In this document: in pieces, positions 18,455 to 26,157 of the stretch
Layout of the letters: every line of letters begins with the position of its first letter
Numbering within the stretch: the stretch's first letter is position 1
NCBI RefSeq assembly: GCF_019879105.1
Contig: NZ_CP082249.1
Span: forward strand, 1,922,001 to 1,986,000
Reading direction: 5' to 3'
DNA: 64,000 nucleotides
Source: Natrinema sp. SYSU A 869
GTDB lineage: Archaea > Halobacteriota > Halobacteria > Halobacteriales > Natrialbaceae
Program-made: the position numbers and the translations under genes
Notes under the pieces: model-generated
The model's input: only the letters and a program-made list of their open reading frames with translations
Told to the model about the DNA's origin: nothing
The model's database searches: none

Positions 18455-19471
18455 CTACCCGTCGTGCTCAGCGACCTTGACCAACTGCTTCCCGATGTTC
18501 TCGCCCTCGAATAGCCCGAGGAACGCGTCCGGAGCGTTCTCGAAGCCTTCGACGACGTTCTCGCGGTAGCGGATCTCGTCGTTCTGAATGAACTGTGAGA
18601 GTCGCTCGAGCGCCTCGCCCCACCGGGGCTGGTAGTCGCTGACGAGCAGGCCCTCGACCGTCGCACGGGTTTCGATGAGTTTGGCGAGCTTTCGCGGCCC
18701 GGTCGGCACCTCGGTCTCATTGTAGAGCGAGATCTGGCCACAGACCGCGACGCGAGCGTCGACGTTCAGACGGGGCCAGACGGCGTCCGTGATGGGGCCG
18801 CCGACATTGTCGAAGTAGACGTCAACGCCGTCCGGACAGGCCTCGTCGACCGCGGCGGAGAGGTCGTCGGTCTCCTTGTAGTTGATCGCGGCGTCGAAGC
18901 CAAGCTCCTCGGTGAGCCACTCGATCTTCGCCTCGCTGCCGGCGGTACCAACCACTCGCGCGCCCGAGAGGCGGGCGAGTTGGCCGACGACGGAGCCGAC
19001 CGCGCCCGCGGCCGCAGAGACGACGACAGTATCGCCGGGTTTCGGATCACAAACATCGTTCAGACCCCAGTACCCCGTGACGCCGGGCATCCCGAGCACG
19101 CCGATCGCCGTCGAGATCGGGCCATGATCCGGGTTCACTCCCTGGAGCTTGTCCGCATCCGCGACGATGTGTTCTGCCCATAGGAGGTCTCCGGTGACGA
19201 TGTCGCCCTCGGAGAACTCGGCGGCGTTCGATTCGAGAACCTCGCCAACGACGCTGGCTTGCATCGGGTCGCCGACATCCCATGGTTCGGCATAGGACTC
19301 TGCATCGCGCATCCGGCCGCGCATATACGGGTCGACCGACTGATAGAGCGTCTTGAGAAGAACCTCACCGTGGTCCGGTTCGGGACGGTCGACGGTGACG
19401 AGTTCGAAGTTCTCTTCGGTCGGTTCACCGACTGGCCGGCTGGCGAGTTGCCACTGTCTGGTTTCTGCCAT
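18455..19471 (-). CDS. MDR-family NADP-dependent oxidoreductase
   Basis: A 338-residue zinc-independent medium-chain dehydrogenase/reductase of the prostaglandin/leukotriene reductase (NADP-dependent alkenal/one reductase) type. Seen: SVDPYMRGRM near residue 50, GMPGVTGYWGLNDV, the nucleotide loop VVVSAAAGAVGSVVGQLA and YFDNVGGPITDAVWP. It reduces activated double bonds of enones or aldehydes in homologues. The start is at MAETRQWQLA; the preceding frame is not conserved-looking. It is divergent from the carbonic anhydrase gene. Confidence 0.93.
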   Translation of the reverse strand: MAETRQWQLASRPVGEPTEENFELVTVDRPEPDHGEVLLKTLYQSVDPYMRGRMRDAESYAEPWDVGDPMQASVVGEVLESNAAEFSEGDIVTGDLLWAEHIVADADKLQGVNPDHGPISTAIGVLGMPGVTGYWGLNDVCDPKPGDTVVVSAAAGAVGSVVGQLARLSGARVVGTAGSEAKIEWLTEELGFDAAINYKETDDLSAAVDEACPDGVDVYFDNVGGPITDAVWPRLNVDARVAVCGQISLYNETEVPTGPRKLAKLIETRATVEGLLVSDYQPRWGEALERLSQFIQNDEIRYRENVVEGFENAPDAFLGLFEGENIGKQLVKVAEHDG

Positions 19472-19647
19472 ACACACACATGGCGGTGCCGGTAAGTCAA
19501 TATTTGTGTCCCGGAACCGGAGACTGGCTGACGCTTCGTCCGCTCGCTCGATCCCGAGCGCCATCGTACTCGCAAAACCCGTCACGACGGCCAACCCTCT
19601 CGCAAATTCGGCTTGAACCGTAATCGATTTGGTCGGTATCCGCCCCT

Positions 19648-20358
19648 ATGTTTCGTATGGGCTCGGATCACGACGTACTGCAGGACTTGCTCGCAGGCAA
19701 TGAGCGACACGTAGGTGAACTCCCCGACGGATTCTTTTCGGCGGTACAGGACGGCCAACAGCCCGACCTCGTCTCCGTCTGCTGTTCGGACTCGCGCGTT
19801 CCACAGGAACGGATGTGGGACGTCGACGATCCCGGGACGGTCTTTACGCCCAGTAACATCGGCAACCAGGTCTGGGACGAGGACGACGGCGACCTGATCG
19901 TCAACGGCGGGATGCTGTACCCGATCGCACACGCCGGCACCGACGTCGCGGTCGTCGTCGGCCACACCGGCTGCGGTGCCGTTACCGCCGCCTATGAGGC
20001 CGCTACCGGCGGTAGCATGCCCGGCCCACAGGGCGTCGACAAGTGGGTCGATCTACTCGTCCCGGTCATCGAGGAGGGCCTCGAGAGTGAGCGGATCAAC
20101 GCCGATGCGGACGACGAGACAGTAATCAATCAGCTCGTGGAGTACAACGTCGACAGGCAGGTCGACTTTCTGCGGAACGCCGCGGACGTCCCCGACGATG
20201 TCGAGGTCTATGGCTTCGTCTACGACTTTCAGGGGATCTACGGCGACGACCGCGGCCGGGCGTATCTCGTCAATCTCGGCGGCGAGACGGATCCGGACGC
20301 GATCGCCGACCGGATTCCCGACGAGTACGCGGACGCGGTTCGTCGCCTGCTGGGCTGA
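19648..20358 (+). CDS. Beta-class carbonic anhydrase
   Basis: A 236-residue beta-carbonic anhydrase (CO2 + H2O to bicarbonate). Zinc ligands are in the CxDxR motif (VSVCCSDSRVPQE, near residues 45-50) and in the H-x2-C motif of VVGHTGCGAVTAA. FTPSNIGNQV is the conserved neighbour. Two closely spaced ATGs (19648 and 19657) are possible starts. Monocistronic. Confidence 0.95.
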   Translation: MFRMGSDHDVLQDLLAGNERHVGELPDGFFSAVQDGQQPDLVSVCCSDSRVPQERMWDVDDPGTVFTPSNIGNQVWDEDDGDLIVNGGMLYPIAHAGTDVAVVVGHTGCGAVTAAYEAATGGSMPGPQGVDKWVDLLVPVIEEGLESERINADADDETVINQLVEYNVDRQVDFLRNAADVPDDVEVYGFVYDFQGIYGDDRGRAYLVNLGGETDPDAIADRIPDEYADAVRRLLG

Positions 20359-20450
20359 GTGCTCGCGAGGACGGGCGCGATCGATACTGAAAGATCGGCT
20401 CGAGAAGCGACGTCGATACCGTTTTGCTGGTCGCGTTGAAAGAACTCGGT

Positions 20451-20669
20451 ATGCGAAAGTATCTCGAGTCGGACCTCGGCTTCTACTACGCCGTCGGGGT
20501 CTTCATTATCGCGGTCTTCGTCATCGGTCTGACATCCTTTGCCATTCTCAACCCCGGCGGCGTCGGGACCGTCGAACTCGTCGGCCTCTCCGGCGGGTTC
20601 TTCCTGTTTATGGTCGTCTACTTCATCGCAATCTCGGTCCAGCGGCTGGAGGACGGCGACAGCATTTGA
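20451..20669 (+). CDS. Small two-TM membrane protein
   Basis: A 72-residue hypothetical protein with two hydrophobic helices (FYYAVGVFIIAVFVIGLTSFA and GLSGGFFLFMVVYFIAISV) and short charged ends, MRKYLESD and QRLEDGDSI. The ATG at 20451 is preferred over an upstream TTG. No family recognised; conserved-looking haloarchaeal small membrane protein. Codon use is normal for the host. Confidence 0.65.
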   Translation: MRKYLESDLGFYYAVGVFIIAVFVIGLTSFAILNPGGVGTVELVGLSGGFFLFMVVYFIAISVQRLEDGDSI

Positions 20670-20776
20670 ACCGCCAGAACGGCCGACAGAGACTCGAGCG
20701 AGCCGTACTCCGACAGTCGGCGTGATACGTAACGAGCCGCAGGATTTATGCGTACCGCCCCCTTTCTTCAGAAGCA

Positions 20777-20971
20777 ATGGCGAAAGGAACCGTTGATTTC
20801 TTCAACGACACTGGCGGCTACGGATTCATCGAGACAGAGGACGCGGACGACGACGTGTTCTTCCACATGGAAGACATCGGCGGCCCGGACCTGGAAGAAG
20901 GACAGGACCTCGAGTTCGATATCGAGCAGGCCCCCAAGGGCCCGCGCGCGACGAACGTCGAGCGCCTGTAA
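20777..20971 (+). CDS. cspA: Cold-shock domain protein
   Basis: A 64-residue single cold-shock domain. RNP1-like GYGFIET and RNP2-like DVFFHMEDI motifs bind single-stranded RNA or DNA; ends with GPRATNVERL. The acidic substitution pattern (EDADDD, DLEEGQDLEFD) is the usual haloarchaeal version. Monocistronic; likely an abundant RNA chaperone. Confidence 0.96.
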   Translation: MAKGTVDFFNDTGGYGFIETEDADDDVFFHMEDIGGPDLEEGQDLEFDIEQAPKGPRATNVERL

Positions 20972-21080
20972 GGCGGAATTCGTAACAGTATCGGCACTTG
21001 ACTGCAGTATTTTACACCCCTGAGCGACAGCGCTGACAGTTTAGCATCACTTTTAGTAGCGGCGACGCTCACTGTCCGGT

Positions 21081-21446
21081 ATGACCGAGCCGCTGCTCCG
21101 GCGTGGCGACGAGATCGAGTACGAGACGGTCTCCGCCGCCGACGGCCTCGAGAAAGGCGTCCTGATCGCCGATGACCACGGTGCGCCGAACTTCGCGATT
21201 CGGCGGTTCGTCCTTGAGCCCGGTGCCGACGTGCCGAAACACACCAACGATGTCGAACACGAGCAGTACGTCCTCGAGGGCGAGTATACGGTCGGAATTG
21301 GAGGCGACGAGTACGACGTCGAGCCCGGCGACTCGCTGCTCATTCCGGCCGGAACAGTCCACTGGTACCGCAATGAGGGCGACGAACCGGGCGCGTTCAT
21401 TTGTGCGGTTCCAAACGGTGACGACGAGATCGACCTGCTCGAGTGA
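21081..21446 (+). CDS. Cupin-domain protein
   Basis: A 121-residue single-domain cupin. Motif 1 is seen as PKHTNDVEHEQYVLEGEYTVGIG, with the H..H..E pattern, and motif 2 as PGDSLLIPAGTVHWYRN, giving a His/Glu metal site. Cytoplasmic, monocistronic. Substrate or binding role cannot be told from sequence. Confidence 0.9.
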   Translation: MTEPLLRRGDEIEYETVSAADGLEKGVLIADDHGAPNFAIRRFVLEPGADVPKHTNDVEHEQYVLEGEYTVGIGGDEYDVEPGDSLLIPAGTVHWYRNEGDEPGAFICAVPNGDDEIDLLE

Positions 21447-21747
21447 GTGTGAACGCGGTTCGTCGAGTGGCCGACTATGGTAAACTCGTGACGACCGCGG
21501 GTGAGTCCACGACTTGGTGAGCGCCTTCTGATACTGTCAGACAGAACTAGTTGACTATCGATCGCTGAATTCGTCCGTTTCCACAGTCGACGGACGATCT
21601 TTCGCGATCAAATCTGCAGTGACTTCTGTCCGGCAGTATGAACCGTGTCTTCGAATGCACCGCTGCAGATGCTGACCGACGGCCTGACGTGACCGAAACC
21701 AACGAGAGAGTCTCATACCGATCCTTAACCACAAGGACTAAACACCT
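21447..21747. other. Region upstream of the iron-transport locus
   Basis: About 300 bp with no credible gene. A CCTTAACC box is at 21723-21730, and the promoter of the transporter operon must lie in the last 60 bp, next to the operator at 21748-21763. Confidence 0.5.
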
Positions 21748-21763
21748 TTTAGGACAACCTAAA
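21748..21763 (+). promoter_or_regulatory. Iron-type palindromic operator 1
   Basis: TTTAGG-ACAA-CCTAAA, a perfect inverted repeat ending 5 nt before the permease ATG. It matches the two operators at 23751-23766 and 24972-24987. The half-site TTAGG is the type bound by DtxR/IdeR-like metal repressors (Idr in haloarchaea). Position over the transcript start implies repression when iron is sufficient. Confidence 0.8.
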
Positions 21764-21768
21764 TCCCG

Positions 21769-22878
21769 ATGGTAGAAGCGCAGTCTGTCGGTGAGCACGC
21801 AGCGAACCGGTCACGGAGCGGGTGGGTGACCGGAAAGCTCGTGCTCTTTTGCCTAGCAAGTACGGTTGTTACCGTCGTCGCCGGGCTGGTACAGGTGACA
21901 TTCGGGGAGTACCCGATTGGGTTCATCGACGCCTGGTCGGTGGTATTCGAGCCCACAATACTGTTCAATCTCAACGCGTGGTCAGGGTTCCTGCTCGGAG
22001 GCGAACTCCCACAGATGGATACCGCCGAAATCGTCATCTGGGAACTCCGGCTCCCGCGGGTGTTCGTCGCGATCATCTCCGGTGCGACGCTGGCGATCTC
22101 CGGAGCGATCTTTCAGGCGGTGACGCGAAACGAACTGGCCAGTCCGTTCGTGCTCGGCGTCAGTTCCGGCGCCGGCTTCGCGGTACTGGCGACGCTGGTG
22201 GTCTTTACCGGACTGACACCGTTTCTCCCGTTAATCGCGGCGCTGGGGGGCACGATCGCCTTTTTGGTCGTCTACGGGATCGCCTGGAAAGGGGGAACCA
22301 GTCCCGTTCGGCTCGTGCTCGCGGGCGTGATCGTCAACATGGTTTTCCAGTCGCTCCAGCAGGGACTGTTCTTCTTCGTCGACGATCTGGGCGTCGCCCA
22401 GACGGCGATCGCCTGGCTCACGGGCTCGTTCATCGGAACGGGCTGGTCGGAGGTCCGCATCGCACTCCTCCCGGCACTCGTGTCGATCGTAATCGCGCTG
22501 GCCGCGTCCCGGCAGTTGAACGTCCTGTTGCTGGGCGAGAGCACTGCTCGGTCGCTAGGCATGCGTGTCGAACACGTTCGATTTTTCCTCTCCGCGGTCG
22601 CGATCCTCGCAGCCAGCGTCGCGATCGCCGTCGCAGGCATTATCAGCTTCTTCGGCCTGGTCGTCCCCCACATCGTCCGCAACAGCGTGGGGAGTGACTA
22701 CCGCCAGTTGATCGTCGGCTGTCTCTTCGCCGGACCGGCACTGATGCTCGCCGCCGACGTCGGCGCCCGCCTCGCACTCAACGGGGCGCAGATGCCGGTC
22801 GGTGTCGTCACCGGACTGCTCGGCGGCCCCTACTTCCTCTATCTCATGCGAAAGCAGCAATCCATGGGTGAGCTCTAA
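21769..22878 (+). CDS. Iron-siderophore ABC transporter permease (FecCD/BtuC family)
   Basis: A 369-residue FecCD-type permease with about ten TM helices. Typical family segments: IWELRLPRVFVAIISGATLAISGA, FQAVTRNELASPFVLGVSSGAG, RLVLAGVIVNMVFQSLQQ and ISFFGLVVPHIVRNSVG. It moves ferric siderophore or cobalamin-like compounds; the iron-type operator 5 nt before its ATG favours iron. Its stop overlaps the ATPase start by one base (TAATG). Confidence 0.93.
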   Translation: MVEAQSVGEHAANRSRSGWVTGKLVLFCLASTVVTVVAGLVQVTFGEYPIGFIDAWSVVFEPTILFNLNAWSGFLLGGELPQMDTAEIVIWELRLPRVFVAIISGATLAISGAIFQAVTRNELASPFVLGVSSGAGFAVLATLVVFTGLTPFLPLIAALGGTIAFLVVYGIAWKGGTSPVRLVLAGVIVNMVFQSLQQGLFFFVDDLGVAQTAIAWLTGSFIGTGWSEVRIALLPALVSIVIALAASRQLNVLLLGESTARSLGMRVEHVRFFLSAVAILAASVAIAVAGIISFFGLVVPHIVRNSVGSDYRQLIVGCLFAGPALMLAADVGARLALNGAQMPVGVVTGLLGGPYFLYLMRKQQSMGEL

Positions 22879-23729
22879 TGTCACAGAACCAATACAAAAC
22901 GACACAAGAACGGATCACCGACGGCGACGGCGTCACAGTCGAAAGCGCACTCGTCGGCGAGGAACTCGCGTTGAGTTACCCGTCGACCGAGGAGACCATC
23001 GTCGAGTGCGCGCGGCTGGACGTTCCCGAACAAGCGGTGACCGCACTCGTCGGTCCTAACGGCAGCGGGAAGAGTACGCTGTTGAAGGCGCTCTCGAATC
23101 ATCTCGAGCCCGATCAGGGAGCGGTCACGATCCACGGCAAGGAACTCGATTCGTTCGATCGGAAGGAACTGGCCCGCGAACTGGGCGTCCTCTCCCAGGA
23201 GAACGACTCGCTGGGTTCGATCACCGTCGAGGATCTGATCTATCACGGCCGGTATCCTCATCGCAGCTTCTTCGACAGCGTCAGCGAGGAGGATCACGCG
23301 GCCGTCGAACGCGCACTTGAGCTAACGGAAATCGGACACATCCGGGACGCCGAACTCGGACAACTGAGCGGCGGACAGAAACAGTTGGCCTGGATCGCTA
23401 TGGTGCTGGCTCAGGATACCGACGTCCTCCTGCTCGACGAACCGACAACGTTTCTCGACATTCACCACCAGTTTCGGGTCCTCGAGACGATCCGCCAGCT
23501 CAACGAGGAGAAAGGTGTCACCGTGGCCGTCATCCTCCACGACATCGCCCAGGCGGCCCGCTTTGCGGATTATCTGGTCGCGATGTGCGACGGCGAACTG
23601 TACGACTGGGGGCCGCCGGAGGAGGTAGTGACTGAACAGTTGCTGGCCGACGTCTTCGGCGTCGAGGCGACCGTCGAGTACGAACCCGAATTACAGGTAT
23701 TGCCCAAGCGAGCGCTGTCCGAGCAGTGA
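22878..23729 (+). CDS. Iron-siderophore ABC transporter ATP-binding protein
   Basis: A 283-residue FepC/BtuD-type ATPase energising the permease encoded immediately upstream. Walker A LVGPNGSGKSTLL, signature LGQLSGGQKQLAWIAM, Walker B DVLLLDEPTTFLDIHHQ and H-loop VILHDIAQAARFADY. Residues 1-30 are an unusual N-terminal extension before the ATPase core. Translationally coupled (TAATG). Confidence 0.94.
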   Translation: MSQNQYKTTQERITDGDGVTVESALVGEELALSYPSTEETIVECARLDVPEQAVTALVGPNGSGKSTLLKALSNHLEPDQGAVTIHGKELDSFDRKELARELGVLSQENDSLGSITVEDLIYHGRYPHRSFFDSVSEEDHAAVERALELTEIGHIRDAELGQLSGGQKQLAWIAMVLAQDTDVLLLDEPTTFLDIHHQFRVLETIRQLNEEKGVTVAVILHDIAQAARFADYLVAMCDGELYDWGPPEEVVTEQLLADVFGVEATVEYEPELQVLPKRALSEQ

Positions 23730-23749
23730 TAACCGGAACAGCCATATAG

Positions 23750-23767
23750 TTTTAGGCCGGCCTAAAA
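23750..23767 (+). promoter_or_regulatory. Iron-type palindromic operator 2
   Basis: TTTTAGGCCGGCCTAAAA, an 18-bp perfect palindrome whose TTTAGG-N4-CCTAAA core ends 5 nt before the ATG of the first binding-protein gene. CCATATAG at 23742-23749 is a suitable TATA box for a leaderless start. This gives the binding-protein gene its own iron-controlled promoter. Confidence 0.85.
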
Positions 23768-23771
23768 ATTG

Positions 23772-24893
23772 ATGCTAGCCGAAGCGGGAGTAACGAGACG
23801 GACTGTGGTGAAGACGACCGGGGCAGTCACCGGGATCGGCACCGCGGCCGGCTGTCTCGACGGGAGAGGAACGACCGACGATGGGGGAACGCCGACGGAG
23901 GGCGGATACTCGGTGACAATGGAGCCGGTCGGTACCGTCGAGTTCGATACCGTTCCCGAAACGTGGCTTCCCTATACGGCTGATTATGCTGACATGGGTG
24001 TCGCGCTCGGACACGGTGACGGACTGGCGGGGATCGGACTCCGCAACCGATACGGCACGCACTACTACGACGAACTGCCGGGCGTCTCGGTCGATACGGG
24101 CGAGTTGACCGAACTCTGGGACGAGGGGACCGACAGAGAAGTGTTCTATAGCGTCGACGCCGACGTCCACCTCATCGATCCCAACTTCATGATCAACCGG
24201 CTCCAGTGGAGCCGAGACGAAGTCGACGAGATTACCCGAACCGTCGCCCCCTTCGTCGGAAACACGGTCTTCTCAGTCAGTTACGACTGGCACGACTATC
24301 GCCACTACGAGCTGTACGAGGCCTTCGAGAAGGTCGCCACGGTGTTTCAGGAACGGGAACGCTACGAGGCCTTCGAACGCCTTCACGACAACGTGCTAGC
24401 CGAGGTCCGGGCCCGACTTCCGGACGACCATCCAACTGTTGCGGTACTCGTCCCCGCGTCGACTGAACCGGAGGTGTTCTACCCGTATCTCATCAACGAG
24501 GGCACCCAGTCGAAACACTGGAGCGACCTCCGCGTCCGCGACGCACTCGACTCAAGCGGCGTTCAGGACGCACAGGCCGGCGGCGGAACGATAGATTTCG
24601 AGACGCTACTCGAGATCGATCCGGACGTGATCGCCGTCCGTCAACAGGGCCGTGTCACCGAAGCGGACTTCGAGAACGGTATTGTCTCGTATCTCCGCGA
24701 CCACAACGCTGCAAGCGAACTTCGGGCCGTTCGGAACGACCGCGTCGTCTACGCTGGCATGACCTACCAGGGGCCGATCATTCACCTTTTCCAACTCGAG
24801 CGTGTCGCACAGGGCCTCTATCCCGATGAGTTCGGCGACGAGGAACTGTTCGATCGGCAGGCCGTGGCGGATATCATCACGGGAGACTCGTAG
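23772..24893 (+). CDS. Iron-siderophore ABC transporter substrate-binding lipoprotein 1
   Basis: A 373-residue class III (FepB/BtuF-like) binding protein exported folded. The N terminus has a TAT motif (TRRTVVKTT), a hydrophobic stretch and a lipobox ending GTAAGC, so it is likely a lipid-anchored extracytoplasmic protein. The two lobes carry VEFDTVPETWLPYTADYADMG and WSRDEVDEITRTVAPFVGNT. It is a close paralogue of the next gene (shared YSVTMEPVG start and TLYEAFEK-like block). A possible TTG start 3 nt upstream is rejected for ATG 23772. Confidence 0.92.
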   Translation: MLAEAGVTRRTVVKTTGAVTGIGTAAGCLDGRGTTDDGGTPTEGGYSVTMEPVGTVEFDTVPETWLPYTADYADMGVALGHGDGLAGIGLRNRYGTHYYDELPGVSVDTGELTELWDEGTDREVFYSVDADVHLIDPNFMINRLQWSRDEVDEITRTVAPFVGNTVFSVSYDWHDYRHYELYEAFEKVATVFQERERYEAFERLHDNVLAEVRARLPDDHPTVAVLVPASTEPEVFYPYLINEGTQSKHWSDLRVRDALDSSGVQDAQAGGGTIDFETLLEIDPDVIAVRQQGRVTEADFENGIVSYLRDHNAASELRAVRNDRVVYAGMTYQGPIIHLFQLERVAQGLYPDEFGDEELFDRQAVADIITGDS

Positions 24894-24971
24894 CCCCGCG
24901 AATGCAGCGCCGACGGGGCTGCTCGCATGATTGCGGTCTCTGATTACTTCAGTTCGGAACACTTTTGATGG

Positions 24972-24987
24972 TTTAGGTCTGCCTAAA
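24972..24987 (+). promoter_or_regulatory. Iron-type palindromic operator 3
   Basis: TTTAGG-TCTG-CCTAAA, perfect inverted repeat, ending 5 nt before the ATG of the second binding-protein gene. Same half-sites and same spacing to ATG as operators 1 and 2; only the central four bases vary. Confidence 0.85.
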
Positions 24988-24992
24988 TATTG

Positions 24993-26141
24993 ATGAGCGA
25001 CGGACTTCACTTGACGAGACGGACCGTTCTTCGAACTGGTGGCGCTGTCGCCGGCGGTAGCGCATTGGCTGGCTGTATTACCGGTGAAGACAACGGAAAC
25101 GGCGGGAACGGGAACGGAAATGGAAACGGCGACGAGATCGACGGGCCGTACTCGGTGACGATGGAACCGGTCGGCGAGGTCGAGTTCGATTCCGTCCCGC
25201 AGTCGTGGGCCGTTAACAACGGTACTTGGGGCGATATGGGTATTGCGCTGGGCCAAGATCCGCCCGAGGCCATCTACCTCAATACCCGCATCCACACCCA
25301 ACATTACGAGGAAATTCCCGATCTGAGCGTCGACCGGGAGGAGATCGGCCAACTCTGGAACGATGAGCTGACCTCCGAGGAGTTCATGGAATTGAGCAAC
25401 AGCGTGGACCTGTTCGTGATGGATCCGGAGTTCATCATGGGTCGCCTCGACCACTGGAGCCAGGAGGACATCGATACAATCGAAGCGACGGGAACGCCCT
25501 TTTTCGGTAGCAGCATCTTCTCGCGCGGCTACGAGTGGCACGACTACGACTACCTCACGCTGTACGAGGCCTTCGAAAAGCTGTCTCAGGTCTTCCAGGA
25601 GGAAGACCGCTACGAGGCCTTTGCGGAACTCCACGACGAGTTCCAGAGCGATCTCGAAGATATCGTGCCGCCTGAAGGCGAACGACCGTCGGTCGCTATC
25701 ATGTGGCCCCAGCCGGCCGAAGCGCCCGAGTCGTTCTCGCCGTACCTCATCGATAAGGGGACGAGCTTCAAGCAGTGGCGGGACTTGGGCGTTGAGGACG
25801 CTCTCGCGACGACGGACGTTGAGGACTTCCACGCCGGCCGGACGGAGGTCGACTACGAACTGCTCCTCGATATTGATCCCGATGTACTGTTGATCCGCGG
25901 CAACGAGCACAAGAGCGCCGAGGAGTTCCAGAACACCGTCGTTTCGCACATGAAATCCCACAACGTCGCAAGCCAGTTGACTGCCGTTCAGGAGGGCGAC
26001 GTCTACCGCGGCGGTCCGCTTCACCAGGGTCCGATCGTTAACCTAGCTGTCACCGAGCGCGCCGCCCAGCAACTCTACGACGTCGACGAGGAACTGTTCG
26101 ATCGACAAGAAGTCAGCAACATCGTCAACGGCGACTTCTGA
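24993..26141 (+). CDS. Iron-siderophore ABC transporter substrate-binding lipoprotein 2
   Basis: A 382-residue paralogue of the binding protein encoded just upstream. TAT motif TRRTVLRTG, lipobox SALAGC, then a Gly/Asn linker (NGGNGNGNGNG) and the binding domain starting YSVTMEPVGEVEFDSVP. Shared blocks with paralogue 1 include EWHDYDYLTLYEAFEKL and ESFSPYLIDKGTSFKQW. Only one permease/ATPase pair is present in this locus, so both proteins may feed it, perhaps with different siderophores (inference). Confidence 0.92.
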   Translation: MSDGLHLTRRTVLRTGGAVAGGSALAGCITGEDNGNGGNGNGNGNGDEIDGPYSVTMEPVGEVEFDSVPQSWAVNNGTWGDMGIALGQDPPEAIYLNTRIHTQHYEEIPDLSVDREEIGQLWNDELTSEEFMELSNSVDLFVMDPEFIMGRLDHWSQEDIDTIEATGTPFFGSSIFSRGYEWHDYDYLTLYEAFEKLSQVFQEEDRYEAFAELHDEFQSDLEDIVPPEGERPSVAIMWPQPAEAPESFSPYLIDKGTSFKQWRDLGVEDALATTDVEDFHAGRTEVDYELLLDIDPDVLLIRGNEHKSAEEFQNTVVSHMKSHNVASQLTAVQEGDVYRGGPLHQGPIVNLAVTERAAQQLYDVDEELFDRQEVSNIVNGDF

Positions 26142-26157
26142 CCGGCCGTTTCCTCGA

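Noticed and set aside
21547-21798. Minus-strand 83-residue frame before the iron permease
   Set aside because: It overlaps the iron operator and the permease start and has no protein-like pattern.
24606-26024. Minus-strand open frame of 472 residues opposite the binding-protein genes
   Set aside because: It spans two genes and their operator in antisense and has no domain; the plus strand has TAT lipobox proteins.
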